A stretch of DNA of 64,000 nt, taken from assembly GCA_038316385.1 (NCBI GenBank), contig JBBQAN010000009.1, positions 62,001 to 126,000 on the forward strand. Direction: 5' to 3'. Source of the DNA: SZAS-103 sp038316385. Its GTDB lineage: Bacteria > Pseudomonadota > Gammaproteobacteria > Xanthomonadales > Xanthomonadaceae. Positions 27,258-35,596 of this stretch are shown piece after piece; position 1 is the stretch's first letter, and the number at the start of each line of letters is the position of its first letter. The position numbers were made by a program, and so were the translations under genes. Under the pieces are notes generated by a model. The model worked only from the letters and a program-made list of their open reading frames with translations, had not been told where the DNA came from and searched no databases.

Positions 27258-28115
27258 ATGCCATGTGATCCGCAGATGCTGGGCAATGTCGAGTTGTTCG
27301 CTCACCTGACCGATGAGGATCGGCACAGCCTGGCGGATGTGATCGATCGCCGTCTGCTTGCGGCGGGGGAGACGCTGTTCAACGCCGGCGATTCCGGCGA
27401 CTCGCTGTTCGTGGTGCAGTCGGGCCAGATCGAACTCTTCATCAAGGATACTGTCGGGCAAAAAATCGTGTTGACCGTGTCCGACGTCGGCGACGTTTTC
27501 GGCGAATTGTCGTTGCTCGACCAGGGCGCGCGCACTGCCACGGCGGTCGCGCTGGTCGATACCGAATTGCTCGAACTCGACCGCGACGATCTGCTGTTGC
27601 TGTTCGGCAAGCGCCCTGAAGCGGCGCTCGGCCTGCTCGCCGCGATGGGCCACATGACTCGCAAGGCGGATGCGCTGCTGCGCACGCGGGTGTCGCGCAA
27701 TGCCAATGAGGAGGCCGAAGAACAACGCGGCGTCGTCCTGCGCATCGCCGACTGGGTGTCTTGGTTCAGTGGCAGCATGGTGTTCCTGGCCATCCACGGA
27801 GTCTGGTTCATCGCGTGGATACTGATCAATACGGGCGCGATCGGCATCCAGGCATTCGATCCATATCCGTACGGCTTGTTGACGATGATTGTGTCGCTGG
27901 AAGCGATTTTTCTATCCTGCATTGTGTTGATCAGCCAGAACCGGCAGGCACAGAAAGACCGCGTGCGCTCCGACATCGAATACGAGGTCAACATCAAGGC
28001 CGAACTCGAAGTCGCGCACCTGCATGAGAAGACTGATCAGATTTATTCCGCGATGCACGAGCACTTCGCGAAGATGCAGAAGGCGATGGCGTCGAAGCGC
28101 AATCCAGTCCCTTGA
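27258..28115 (+). CDS. cyclic-nucleotide-binding DUF1003 membrane protein
   Basis: A 285-residue protein. Residues 1-125 form a CNB domain of the CRP type; the phosphate-binding cassette FGELSLLDQGARTATAVA keeps the Glu and Arg that contact cNMP. A DUF1003 domain follows (about 155-250) with two membrane helices, VFLAIHGVWFIAWILI and LTMIVSLEAIFLSCIVLI, and the conserved SQNRQAQKDRVRSDIEYEVN. It ends with a short coiled coil. A role as a cAMP- or c-di-GMP-gated membrane regulator is inferred; the ligand is unknown. GGGGAGG lies 6 bases before the ATG. Confidence 0.88.
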   Translation: MPCDPQMLGNVELFAHLTDEDRHSLADVIDRRLLAAGETLFNAGDSGDSLFVVQSGQIELFIKDTVGQKIVLTVSDVGDVFGELSLLDQGARTATAVALVDTELLELDRDDLLLLFGKRPEAALGLLAAMGHMTRKADALLRTRVSRNANEEAEEQRGVVLRIADWVSWFSGSMVFLAIHGVWFIAWILINTGAIGIQAFDPYPYGLLTMIVSLEAIFLSCIVLISQNRQAQKDRVRSDIEYEVNIKAELEVAHLHEKTDQIYSAMHEHFAKMQKAMASKRNPVP

Positions 28116-28152
28116 TCGACTGTCGAACTGGACCACTCGCAAGCGTGACCGC

Positions 28153-28229
28153 GACTGAAGTCGCCGAGCTTCAGTCGATCGATTGCATCACAGAGTCGCA
28201 ACGCTCGCTCAAGCCTTCGCCGAGCGTTG
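28153..28229. terminator. two hairpins between convergent genes
   Basis: A perfect 8-bp stem (GACTGAAG / CTTCAGTC, 28153-28176) and a 9-bp stem (CAACGCTCG / CGAGCGTTG, 28199-28229) lie between the convergent cNMP-binding gene and S9 peptidase gene. Neither has a T-run, so their role in termination is probable only. Confidence 0.45.
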
Positions 28230-28286
28230 CGCGCGGCGCGCGCCTACGCTCGCGGCCGCAGATAATCCGTCCGGTGCCTGGTTGGC

Positions 28287-30356
28287 TTAGTTCAGGTGTT
28301 GCGTCATCCAGCCGACCCAGCGTCGATACACATCGGTTGTGCGCACGATGTCCTGCGGAAAATGGGTATCGGCTGGATACGCGTAGAACTCCACCGGAAC
28401 GCCGTTGTCGCGCAGCGCGTGAAACCATTCATAGCTGTTGATCAGCGGCACGTTGGGATCGCCGACATCGCCCATGATCAGGGTCGGCGCGGTGACGTTG
28501 TGCGCAAATGCGATCGGCGATTGCTCGCGCCAGATGTCGCGATCCTTCGCCGTCCACGGCGAGCCGCCGAAGAAATAAGTGTCGCCGGCCTGGTAGTAGG
28601 ACACGGTGTAATCCATCACCCAGTCGGTCAGCGCCGCGCCGGCGACTGCCGCTTTCCAGTTCTGGTAATGGCCGGTAAGCCACGTCGTCATGTAACCGCC
28701 GTAAGACCAGCCCGACACACCGATGCGCTGCAAGTCGACGATGCCCAGCTTCTGTACTGCAGCTACGCCCGCCATCACGTCCTTGCCCGGGCCGTCGCCG
28801 GTGTCACGGAAGATTGCGTGCTGATACGCATCGCCGAGATTCGTGCTGCCGCGATAATTGGGATTGAACACAATAAAACCCGCCGCTGCGAGCAATTGCG
28901 TGAGCGGCGTGAAATGCTCGGTGGAAGCCGATTCCGGGCCGCCATGGATGACCAGGACGAGCGGGTAAGTTTTGCCTTTCTCGAATCCGACCGGATAGGT
29001 CAGCACGCCGTCTTCCTTGAAACCGTCCGAACCCTGCCATGCGATGGATTTGCTGCGCCCGAGTGCAAGCTCGCTCACGAACGCATTCACTTGCGTGAGC
29101 TGGCGCGGTTTGGCTGTGACCGAATCGAGCACAAACAACTCGCCCGAGCGCGTCGCGGTGCTGCCAATGAAGGCAATCGCACCGGTGCTCGCCACGCTCA
29201 GATCGGCACTGGCTTCGACATCGCCAAGATCGAGCTTCTGCGCCGCGCCATCGAGCGGCTGCCGCCAAAATACCGAATGCGTGCCTTCGTCACCGGCCAG
29301 CAGCAAACCATTCCCGTGCGGCAGCCATGCGTACTGATTGAAATTGCGAGCCAGCGTCGCAGTGATGTCGCGCGCGTTGCCATCTTCCTGCACGTACACC
29401 GCGTTGCCGTTGTTCTGATCGCCACCGCGCGGACGCGAAAACGCGAGCGCACCGCTGTCCGGCGCATAGATCGCGTGCGTCGCGCCTTCCGCTGTTACCA
29501 GAGTGCGCGGCTCGCCGCCAGCGACATCCACTGCGGCGATCATCGAGTGGAACGATGGCCCCCAATACGCATTCGGGAATTTCGTGAACGCGATGCTGCG
29601 GCCGTCTGCACTCCACGCCGGCGTCGGCGCATCGTCCTGCTGATCCGTTTGCAGGCTGTATGCGCCCTGGGTGAGCCGCTTCGCCGCACCGCCAGCGCTG
29701 GACACGACCCACAGATGGCAAGGAGTGAGTGCCGCGCGCAGCAGGAAGTTGTTGTCGGTGACCTGAAACGCATCATCGTGGTTCTTGATCGCTTTCTGAT
29801 TGGCCGGATCGTCGGCGGCGACAAAGGCAATCTGTTTGCCGTCCGGACTCCAGCTGAAACCTTCGACGCCGTGTTTCGTTTTGGTGAGCCGCAACGCGTC
29901 GCCGCCGTTCATCGGCATGACGAAAATCTGATCCTGCGGCTCGTCGGAATCATCGTCTTTCTTCGAGTCTTTGGCATCGTCTTTGGAATCGTCCTTCGCA
30001 TCCGTATCGTCGGCGGGCGTAGTGTCCTTGGCGACGAAGGCCAGCCGCGTTCCATCCGGAGACCACCTTGGCGACGAGAGATCCGCACGATGCAGGGTCA
30101 ACGCGCGCCGCGTGCCAGTTGCGACGTCAACCAGATCGAGTTCCTGCACGGACTTGTCCGTTTTCCAGTTCGGCGTGCCAACGATCACCGCGATGCGCTT
30201 GCCATCGGGCGAAATATGCGGTTCGCTCAAACTCACGATCCGGCGCAGATCTTCGAGCTGGAATGCCGGCGCGCTTGCGACTGCGGCGTGGCTCGCCAGC
30301 AACATCGCTGCGGTGATGCAACCGATTGCGCAAACGATTGGGGCTGCGGATTTCAT
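28287..30356 (-). CDS. secreted S9-family prolyl oligopeptidase-like peptidase
   Basis: A 689-residue exported serine peptidase. A signal peptide (IVCAIGCITAAMLLASHAAVA) is followed by a beta-propeller with WD40-like PD40 repeats (SPDGKRIAV, SPDGTRLAF, SPDGKQIAF) and an Asp/Lys-rich acidic insert near residue 120. The alpha/beta-hydrolase domain holds the triad: Ser in VSGWSYGGYM (about 548), Asp in GDVGDPNVP (about 628) and His in ADTHFPQD (about 662). It should cut peptides in the periplasm. The ATG at 30356 follows GGAG. It diverges from the RNB gene. Confidence 0.92.
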   Translation of the reverse strand: MKSAAPIVCAIGCITAAMLLASHAAVASAPAFQLEDLRRIVSLSEPHISPDGKRIAVIVGTPNWKTDKSVQELDLVDVATGTRRALTLHRADLSSPRWSPDGTRLAFVAKDTTPADDTDAKDDSKDDAKDSKKDDDSDEPQDQIFVMPMNGGDALRLTKTKHGVEGFSWSPDGKQIAFVAADDPANQKAIKNHDDAFQVTDNNFLLRAALTPCHLWVVSSAGGAAKRLTQGAYSLQTDQQDDAPTPAWSADGRSIAFTKFPNAYWGPSFHSMIAAVDVAGGEPRTLVTAEGATHAIYAPDSGALAFSRPRGGDQNNGNAVYVQEDGNARDITATLARNFNQYAWLPHGNGLLLAGDEGTHSVFWRQPLDGAAQKLDLGDVEASADLSVASTGAIAFIGSTATRSGELFVLDSVTAKPRQLTQVNAFVSELALGRSKSIAWQGSDGFKEDGVLTYPVGFEKGKTYPLVLVIHGGPESASTEHFTPLTQLLAAAGFIVFNPNYRGSTNLGDAYQHAIFRDTGDGPGKDVMAGVAAVQKLGIVDLQRIGVSGWSYGGYMTTWLTGHYQNWKAAVAGAALTDWVMDYTVSYYQAGDTYFFGGSPWTAKDRDIWREQSPIAFAHNVTAPTLIMGDVGDPNVPLINSYEWFHALRDNGVPVEFYAYPADTHFPQDIVRTTDVYRRWVGWMTQHLN

Positions 30357-30519
30357 CAGACTGCTCCACGAACTTAACGATCGGCGGCACGCACTCGCCG
30401 GCCGAGTGTACCGGAGGCCGCAACGTGGCTCACCACGACGCATGTATATTCTGCACAGTCGCGCAGCGACTGGGTCGTAGCGTCGACGCGACCAGCAAGC
30501 CATGGAATGAGGACCGCAC

Positions 30520-32016
30520 ATGCCGACTACCCGCATCATCCGCACTCCGTCTTCCGACGATTCCACGCTCAATGACGGCGTCGCCCAGATCGTGCGCGAA
30601 CTGCGATTACCGACCGCGTTTTCGCCGGAAATCGTAGCCGCCGCTGCACAGGCCGCCGCCAACCCGCGTCTGCCGGATCTGGATCGCACCGACATCGCAT
30701 TGATCACGATCGATCCGCCCGGTTCGATGGATCTGGATCAGGCGATGTTCCTCGAACGCAGCGCCAGCGGTTACCGCGTGTATTACGCGATCGCCGACGT
30801 GGCCGCATTCGTGGTCGCTGGCGATGCGATTGATGTTGAAGCCAATCGGCGCGGCGAGACGCTTTACGGCGCGATATCGACGATTCCACTGTATCCGAAG
30901 TCGCTGTGCGAAGGCGCGGCATCGCTGCTGCCCGAGCAACTGCGACCGGCGATTTTCTGGACGATCGATCTGGATGCGGCCGGCGAAATCGCAGCGATCG
31001 ATGTACGCCGCGCGCGTGTCAAGAGTCGCGCCAAATGCGACTACGCAAGCGTGCAGCAAGCCATCGACGCCGGCGTCGCCGATCCGATGTGGGGTGTGTT
31101 GCGCGAGATCGGGGGCTTGCGCCAACAACTCGAACAAAAACGCGGCGGCGTGAATCTCGCGCTGCCGGCAGTCGAGATCGACAATGTCGATGGGCAATGG
31201 TCGCTCGCATATCGCGTCAATCACCCGGTCGAGGACTGGAATGCGCAAATCTCCTTGCTGACTGGCATGGCGGCCGCACGCTTGATGGTGCAGGGCAAGG
31301 TCGGCATCTTGCGCACGTTGCCGCCGCCCGATCCGCAATCGATCGCGCGCCTGCGGTTGACCGCGCAAGCGCTGGATATCGCGTGGCCGGATGCGCTGAG
31401 TTATCCAGATTTCATTCGCTCGCTCGATCCAGCAAAGACCAGACATGTCGCGATGATGATGGCGTGCACCACGGTATTGCGCGGCGCGGGCTATGCGGCA
31501 TTCAACGGATCGCTGCCCGCCCAGCCGTTGCATTCGGCGATCGCGGCCGAGTACGCGCATGTGACCGCGCCGATGCGGCGGCTGGTGGATCGCTACGCGA
31601 GCGAGGTATGCGTCGCGTTGTGCGCACGGCAGCCGGTGCCGCAGTGGACGCTGAATGCGCTGCCGGGAGTGCCCGCGATAATGGATGCATCCGACCGTCG
31701 CGCGCACACCTTCGAGCGCGCGGTGATCGATTTGGCTGAGGCGGTGATTCTTGCTCCGCATATCGGCGAGAGCTTCGATGGCGCGATCGTCGAAGTCATG
31801 CACGCCAGCGAAGGATATGGCGGAGCAGGGCGCGCACCGCGCAACGCCGGTAGCAACGACGGCGATGCCCATAGCGGCATCGTGATGCTGCGCGATCCCG
31901 CCATCGAAGCGCGCGTCACCTCATCGTCCGATTTGCCACTCGGCGCGGATGTCACCGTCAAACTTGTAGAAGCCGATCCGTCGCGTCGTTCGACGCGGTT
32001 CGAGCTTGCAAGGTAG
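30520..32016 (+). CDS. RNB-domain 3'-5' exoribonuclease (RNase II/R-like)
   Basis: A 498-residue protein made almost wholly of the RNB catalytic domain. The Asp cluster that binds Mg2+ is in TIDPPGSMDLDQAM (about 65-78), followed by YYAIADVAAFV and ETLYGAISTIPLYP. It lacks the cold-shock domains of RNase II and RNase R and has only a short C-terminal S1-like remnant (SDLPLGADVTVKLVEAD). Compact RNB proteins of this kind are common in Xanthomonadales-like bacteria; the RNA substrate is not known. Confidence 0.88.
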   Translation: MPTTRIIRTPSSDDSTLNDGVAQIVRELRLPTAFSPEIVAAAAQAAANPRLPDLDRTDIALITIDPPGSMDLDQAMFLERSASGYRVYYAIADVAAFVVAGDAIDVEANRRGETLYGAISTIPLYPKSLCEGAASLLPEQLRPAIFWTIDLDAAGEIAAIDVRRARVKSRAKCDYASVQQAIDAGVADPMWGVLREIGGLRQQLEQKRGGVNLALPAVEIDNVDGQWSLAYRVNHPVEDWNAQISLLTGMAAARLMVQGKVGILRTLPPPDPQSIARLRLTAQALDIAWPDALSYPDFIRSLDPAKTRHVAMMMACTTVLRGAGYAAFNGSLPAQPLHSAIAAEYAHVTAPMRRLVDRYASEVCVALCARQPVPQWTLNALPGVPAIMDASDRRAHTFERAVIDLAEAVILAPHIGESFDGAIVEVMHASEGYGGAGRAPRNAGSNDGDAHSGIVMLRDPAIEARVTSSSDLPLGADVTVKLVEADPSRRSTRFELAR

Positions 32017-32066
32017 AGCGTTGAGCTTCCAACAACCGACGTACCAGTGCTGATAGTTACGCATGA

Positions 32067-32139
32067 AAGGCCGAAACCTCGCTGAGGATTCCGGCCTTCC
32101 GTTGAGTTGTTCTGGAGTTTTCGATTGGTGGGCGACGGG
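32067..32139. other. distal attachment site of the tRNA-Ala element (relic)
   Basis: At 32124-32139 ATTGGTGGGCGACGGG repeats the 3' end of tRNA-Ala (ATTGGTGGAGCGACGGG at 37638-37654) with one base missing, and similarity continues weakly into ATCxAAC. A hairpin at 32067-32098 (AAGGCCG / CGGCCTT plus CCTC / GAGG) lies at the same distance as the tRNA-Ala terminator hairpin does at the other end. This marks the left border of the inserted element. The displaced hairpin is probably the original tRNA terminator. Confidence 0.65.
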
Positions 32140-32276
32140 CTATCAAACTATGGCAGGAAAGCTAGTAAGTGCGTGGACTATTGGATGCAAATTCGCAAAG
32201 ATGCCCCCAATTATGCCCCCGCACTCGCCATGCTGCCGCTTGTTTTTGCTTCACAACGGCGTGGAATAATCGGCAA

Positions 32277-32690
32277 ATGAATCGATTCACTTCCGCTGTC
32301 TTTGTAGTTCTGCTTTCCGGTTGCATGACGCCAGCCGAGCAGCCCGACGTGATCTATCAAGTCGTTAGCCATCAAAGTGACTCTGGGAAATGGGTAATCG
32401 ACGAGTTCGATATACCGCACAAGGTACGAGTTCGATATTCCTTGTTGTGCTTTTTCTCAGTGTCAGGCAATGAACATCCGTCGGGCCACAACGATCCTTC
32501 AGCATGCTCGTTCAGAGTAGGCGAAAAGTTCGCAGAAAATGCGCTGCACAGACTCTCTGCTGAATACGTCATGGTGGGGAAAGTAGGGGAGGATTATTTG
32601 GCGATTACGCGCGGCGAAGGCGTTGACCGAGTGGAACAACACTTAAAGATCGAATCTGAAAGCGTCATGGACTACGGAAACGGCCCATAG
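32277..32690 (+). CDS. putative lipoprotein, element cargo
   Basis: A 137-residue protein starting MNRFTSAVFVVLLSGCMT, a short signal peptide with lipobox LLSGC. The mature part shows no family I know; it is mixed alpha/beta in character with two further Cys (in LLCFF and ACSF). Base use is clearly richer in A and T than the neighbouring chromosomal genes, which fits foreign cargo. It is the only gene of the element read rightward and stands alone near the left border. No strong Shine-Dalgarno is visible (CGGCAA only). Confidence 0.65.
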   Translation: MNRFTSAVFVVLLSGCMTPAEQPDVIYQVVSHQSDSGKWVIDEFDIPHKVRVRYSLLCFFSVSGNEHPSGHNDPSACSFRVGEKFAENALHRLSAEYVMVGKVGEDYLAITRGEGVDRVEQHLKIESESVMDYGNGP

Positions 32691-32851
32691 CAACGCTCTC
32701 GAAGTCGCTATCAGGATCATAGCGATTTCAGATTCGGCCTACAGTTCGACAAAGGTGTCTCGCTATTCGCGCTGCGCCCGCCCACGCATCCGAAGCTTGG
32801 GCCGCCCGCGCGCGCCAGCAAACCTAAATCCATAGGCTAACTGCCGTTTAA

Positions 32852-33490
32852 TCAAAGGCGCAGCGCATCTTCCAGCGTCGGCACGCCCATGCGCGCGAGC
32901 AGTCGGCCCAGATAAACCGCGTCCCGACCTTCAAGCTCGGCATCGCGCGCGGCGTAGCGGTTGAACGTGCGCCAGCGCATCCACTTCGGTTTGTGCGGCC
33001 CGCCGAATAGGTCGCTGAAGTTGTCGCCCATCTTGTGCCGGATCGCCCAGCGTTGGTCGTTGACTCGGTCGGAACCGCTCACGCGCTGGCTGGCATACGT
33101 GGGCAATGGCCGGATCGCGGTGCGGTGACAGAATTGCTCGATGCCGGAAAACTTGTGCAGCTTGTGCGCGCGTCGATGCGTGTACGGGCAGTGCATGTAC
33201 CAGCGCCTGCCGCCATAGTGCAACGGTATCGACGACAGCGGGATGATGCACTGCACGTCCTTGCGCTCGCCGCTGGCGCGGTCGGTGTGCCTGTAGTCCA
33301 GGGTCAGCGTGCCGGATTCTAGCCGCGTGTCGGCCCGGTAGCCGATGCTGCCGAATTTCTCGCCGTTGCGCGTCCAGCTCAATGCGCCGGAAGTCATCGC
33401 GCCCGGAACGATGCCGCGCCGCGCAACCATCATCGACACGTCCAGCGCCAGCGCCGATTCGATATGCGGACGCCAGCTCGAACCGCTCAC
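32852..33490 (-). CDS. element protein with degenerate zinc-ribbon-like core
   Basis: A 212-residue protein. The core, HYGGRRWYMHCPYTHRRAHK followed by QFCHRTAIRPLPTYASQR, follows the pattern of a phage/island protein family in which GG-RW-F-CP-C-RR and F-CR-C-L-Y-SQ form a zinc ribbon; here only one Cys of each pair is left. The C-terminus is basic. The start is GTG at 33490, overlapping the stop of the HGG protein (GTGA), so translation is coupled. Function unknown. Confidence 0.6.
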   Translation of the reverse strand: MSGSSWRPHIESALALDVSMMVARRGIVPGAMTSGALSWTRNGEKFGSIGYRADTRLESGTLTLDYRHTDRASGERKDVQCIIPLSSIPLHYGGRRWYMHCPYTHRRAHKLHKFSGIEQFCHRTAIRPLPTYASQRVSGSDRVNDQRWAIRHKMGDNFSDLFGGPHKPKWMRWRTFNRYAARDAELEGRDAVYLGRLLARMGVPTLEDALRL

Positions 33491-33921
33491 GGGTCAATTC
33501 GACTGTTGGCAGCCGGTCGTCGTGGCAGGTTCGCTGTCACTCTGGCGACGCCATCTGGGGTGCGCGGCCCGGTCGAGCATCCGCCATGCCAGCGACAGCG
33601 GCGTTTGCCGGGAACGCTCAGAGCTTCGCAGGGTTTGCCGTCGCGGCGTCTGCGAGCGCCGCAAGGAACGCGCGTGGCTGGCCGCATGGCCTTCGGCTTG
33701 GCCTTCGCTTGTCTGGCAAGTTCGCGCGCGAGCCTTCGGGCAGCGTCTCGCTGAATCGCGCCGCGCATCATTGGGCTATCGTCGAAGTCGGATCGCCAAC
33801 ATTGTTCGCGTGCGCGCGCCTGCGCGATGTGAAGCGTATTGTTTGAGACATTCGGCCCATCGGCGCTAAGTTGATCGCGCGCGCACGCCTGCGCGGAATG
33901 GGCTTTAATTCGGTGGTGCAT
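33487..33921 (-). CDS. HGG-motif small zinc-binding-like protein
   Basis: Up to 144 residues. The C-terminal half has CGARRRRDGKPCEALSVPGK, then RRCRWHGGCSTGPRTPDG: three Cys and a His arranged as in the HGG-type proteins widespread in phages and genomic islands. The first 50 residues are poorly conserved-looking, and the real start may be the Met pair (MMRGAIQRD) near 33774. Its stop is coupled to the next gene. The role is unknown; such genes often sit near packaging or regulatory genes. Confidence 0.65.
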   Translation of the reverse strand: MHHRIKAHSAQACARDQLSADGPNVSNNTLHIAQARAREQCWRSDFDDSPMMRGAIQRDAARRLARELARQAKAKPKAMRPATRVPCGARRRRDGKPCEALSVPGKRRCRWHGGCSTGPRTPDGVARVTANLPRRPAANSRIDP

Positions 33922-34068
33922 GGCAGTCAGTCATTCCCGTTCGCCTTACGTATTCGTCGAAAATTGCCGATTGAGCTTTCAAGCTCTTCTGAGCGTGCAG
34001 CCGAAGCGGATCACCGCCATTGCCATCGCTGTTCCTTCAACCACCTATGGTAAGAATCTATAAAGGTG

Positions 34069-34190
34069 TACGGATTCCGTATTAGCAAAGTGCTGAAAAG
34101 TGCTGGTATCGCTACGGATTCCGTAGCGGTCATGCCGCTTGTTTGCCCTTGCTGCTACGGATTCCGTATCGGACTGCTACGGATTCCGTA
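34069..34190. repeat. four 13-bp palindromic iterons
   Basis: TACGGATTCCGTA occurs at 34069-34081, 34113-34125, 34156-34168 and 34178-34190. Start-to-start distances are 44, 43 and 22 bp, close to multiples of two helical turns. The second copy extends to a 19-bp palindrome. The last two lie inside the 3' end of the helix-turn-helix gene, in different reading frames. This looks like a protein-binding array for replication, partition or regulation. Confidence 0.75.
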
Positions 34191-34639
34191 TTGGCGTTTT
34201 GTTTTCGTGGTCGCTTGGGTGGCCGCTTGAACCGTTCCGCGCGCGGTTCTTTCCAGTCGCCCGGTGGCGTGGTTGTCGCTGCGCATTCGAGCTTGCCGCC
34301 GCATTCGTCGATGGCGTGCCACGTCAGCGCGTAGAGGTTTGGAAAGTTCAACCCGCCTTGCCGCGTCAGCAGAATCAAACCGTAGTGGCGAAGCTCGCGC
34401 AGTGCATTGTTTAGCGTGGTCGGTGACTTCCATCCGCGCCGCTTCAACACGGTCAGCGCCGCGCCCAGATCGCCGTTGTTGCGCCCGTTGTATCGCCGCG
34501 CGAGTTCGCACACCAGCTTTATCGCCGTACCGCTGCACGCAGACCAGTTTGCGCAATCCTGCACAGCGTGCGGAATCAGCGTGAAGTTGCCGGACTCGCG
34601 CCGCCCCTTGTGTCGTTCCCTGCTACGTGGCGTCGGCAT
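34130..34639 (-). CDS. helix-turn-helix protein of the element
   Basis: A 169-residue basic protein. A winged-helix-like region covers about 35-110 (GTAIKLVCELARRYNGRNNG, LKRRGWKSPTTLNNALRELR, YGLILLTRQGG), followed by LYALTWHAIDECGGKLE. This pattern is shared by many island proteins of Xanthomonadales and Burkholderiales. The tail, after a Lys/Arg-rich stretch, reads TESVAVRYGIRSSK and is encoded by two of the palindromic iterons. It overlaps the preceding gene by 17 bp. It may bind the iterons and control replication or expression, but this is inference. Confidence 0.7.
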   Translation of the reverse strand: MPTPRSRERHKGRRESGNFTLIPHAVQDCANWSACSGTAIKLVCELARRYNGRNNGDLGAALTVLKRRGWKSPTTLNNALRELRHYGLILLTRQGGLNFPNLYALTWHAIDECGGKLECAATTTPPGDWKEPRAERFKRPPKRPRKQNANTESVAVRYGIRSSKGKQAA

Positions 34640-35000
34640 GCTCGCCCCCGCTCGCGCGCGCGTTTTGTCGATGCTCGCCTGCGCCCGCTACCCCTGTAGC
34701 GCCCCGATGCCGATAGCTCAGCGGTGCATGTAAAACCCGCGCACCGTTGGTGCTGGCGTCGATGTTTCCGCGTAGGCGAGCGATGGCGGCGTCGTGCATG
34801 ACGCGATGGAAGCCGGCGGGCATGTCGGCAGCTTTGCGCGATGCGATCCATGCCGGTGCGTTGCGCGGCAGCGGTCGGAATCGCCACAACGGACAATCGC
34901 GGCATGCGCAGATTGCGACCTGTTCGCGCCATGTGCCGGCTGCGCCCGGATCGCCGATGCACTGCCGACAGAATGCGGCTATTGCTTGGCCGCGCGTCAT
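34623..35000 (-). CDS. small Cys-rich element protein
   Basis: A 125-residue protein. The N-terminal 45 residues hold the recognisable part: QAIAAFCRQCIGDPG, then CACRDCPLWRFR, a zinc-binding-like set of five Cys seen in small phage and island proteins. The rest is Ala/Arg-rich and partly overlaps the next gene. Its ATG overlaps the stop of the gene before it (ATGA). Function unknown. Confidence 0.6.
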   Translation of the reverse strand: MTRGQAIAAFCRQCIGDPGAAGTWREQVAICACRDCPLWRFRPLPRNAPAWIASRKAADMPAGFHRVMHDAAIARLRGNIDASTNGARVLHAPLSYRHRGATGVAGAGEHRQNARASGGEHADAT

Positions 35001-35260
35001 GGCGGGCCAGCCAGTGCCACTATCGCGGCGTCGAGCAAGTCGGCAGCGGCCACAAGTGCGGCAAGGCCAGGATCATCGCCGTCGAGTTCCAGCGCGATGC
35101 CCTGCAATCGCTGGCTTGCGGTGTCCATGTCGCAGCGTGCAAGGATCAGCGCCACGATCACCAGCGCGTTACACTTCGGGTTGCTAGCTGCCGTCCAAGC
35201 ATTAGCGCCCTGCGAAGCCCGACGCCAACCAGCGCCGGGTTTTGCTTTTGTGGGGTTCAT
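34997..35260 (-). CDS. small hypothetical element protein
   Basis: An 87-residue protein, Ala-rich with a helical C-terminal half (ALVAAADLLDAAIVALAG). I do not recognise it. Its place between alpA and the Cys-rich gene, with a 4-bp overlap on each side, is the main support that it is translated. Confidence 0.55.
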   Translation of the reverse strand: MNPTKAKPGAGWRRASQGANAWTAASNPKCNALVIVALILARCDMDTASQRLQGIALELDGDDPGLAALVAAADLLDAAIVALAGPP

Positions 35261-35496
35261 GCCGCCGCCTTCGGCGCGGTCGCGTCGATCAGCGCGCGTA
35301 TGTCTTCAACACGCCATGCAGTGATTCTTGCGCCTAGCGCGCGGGTTGGTTGTGGATAGCGGCCCGACTTCACGCCGGCCCACCATGTTGAAGCCGATAC
35401 GGGAATCAGGGCTGGGTCGCCCGGATCGTCTTTGGTTGCTTGCCTGCCGATGATGGCGCGCAGGCGCATGTAGCCGGTTGCGGGGAGATCGTGCAT
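35257..35496 (-). CDS. AlpA-family phage/island transcriptional regulator
   Basis: A 79-residue protein with the short AlpA/MerR-like helix-turn-helix: MRLRAIIGRQ, then IPVSASTWWAGVKSGRYPQP and ITAWRVEDIRALI. AlpA-type proteins activate excision or integrase genes of P4-like elements. It heads a run of four overlapping genes. A 35-bp interrupted palindrome lies directly before its start, suggesting autoregulation. There is no clear Shine-Dalgarno before the ATG; an internal ATG at codon 10 is an alternative. Confidence 0.8.
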   Translation of the reverse strand: MHDLPATGYMRLRAIIGRQATKDDPGDPALIPVSASTWWAGVKSGRYPQPTRALGARITAWRVEDIRALIDATAPKAAA

Positions 35497-35502
35497 TGTT
35501 GT

Positions 35503-35537
35503 CTAGCCTTGTCGTTGTGGGAACAACGTAAAGCTAG
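35503..35537. promoter_or_regulatory. interrupted palindrome before alpA
   Basis: CTAGC and CGTTGT on one side mirror ACAACG and GCTAG on the other, around GGGA. It ends 7 bp from the alpA start codon and so overlaps the expected leader or promoter. A role as operator for AlpA is likely but unproven. Confidence 0.5.
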
Positions 35538-35556
35538 AAAAAACGATCAGCGGATA

Positions 35557-35591
35557 GTTGCAATTGCAGTCAGCGGCACTGCAATTGCAAC
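35557..35591. promoter_or_regulatory. perfect 14-bp inverted repeat
   Basis: GTTGCAATTGCAGT and its exact complement ACTGCAATTGCAAC flank a 7-base loop. Each arm also contains the self-complementary core TGCAATTGCA. It sits 6 bp after the stop of the upstream gene and about 60 bp before alpA. It can be a terminator-like hairpin, an operator for a dimer pair, or both. Confidence 0.65.
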
Positions 35592-35596
35592 GGCAG

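Noticed and set aside
26219..27797. Minus-strand frames with repeats such as RRSRRALFRPTIY
   Set aside because: They arise from reading the REP-like units; dyad symmetry and divergence between units fit structural DNA, not protein.
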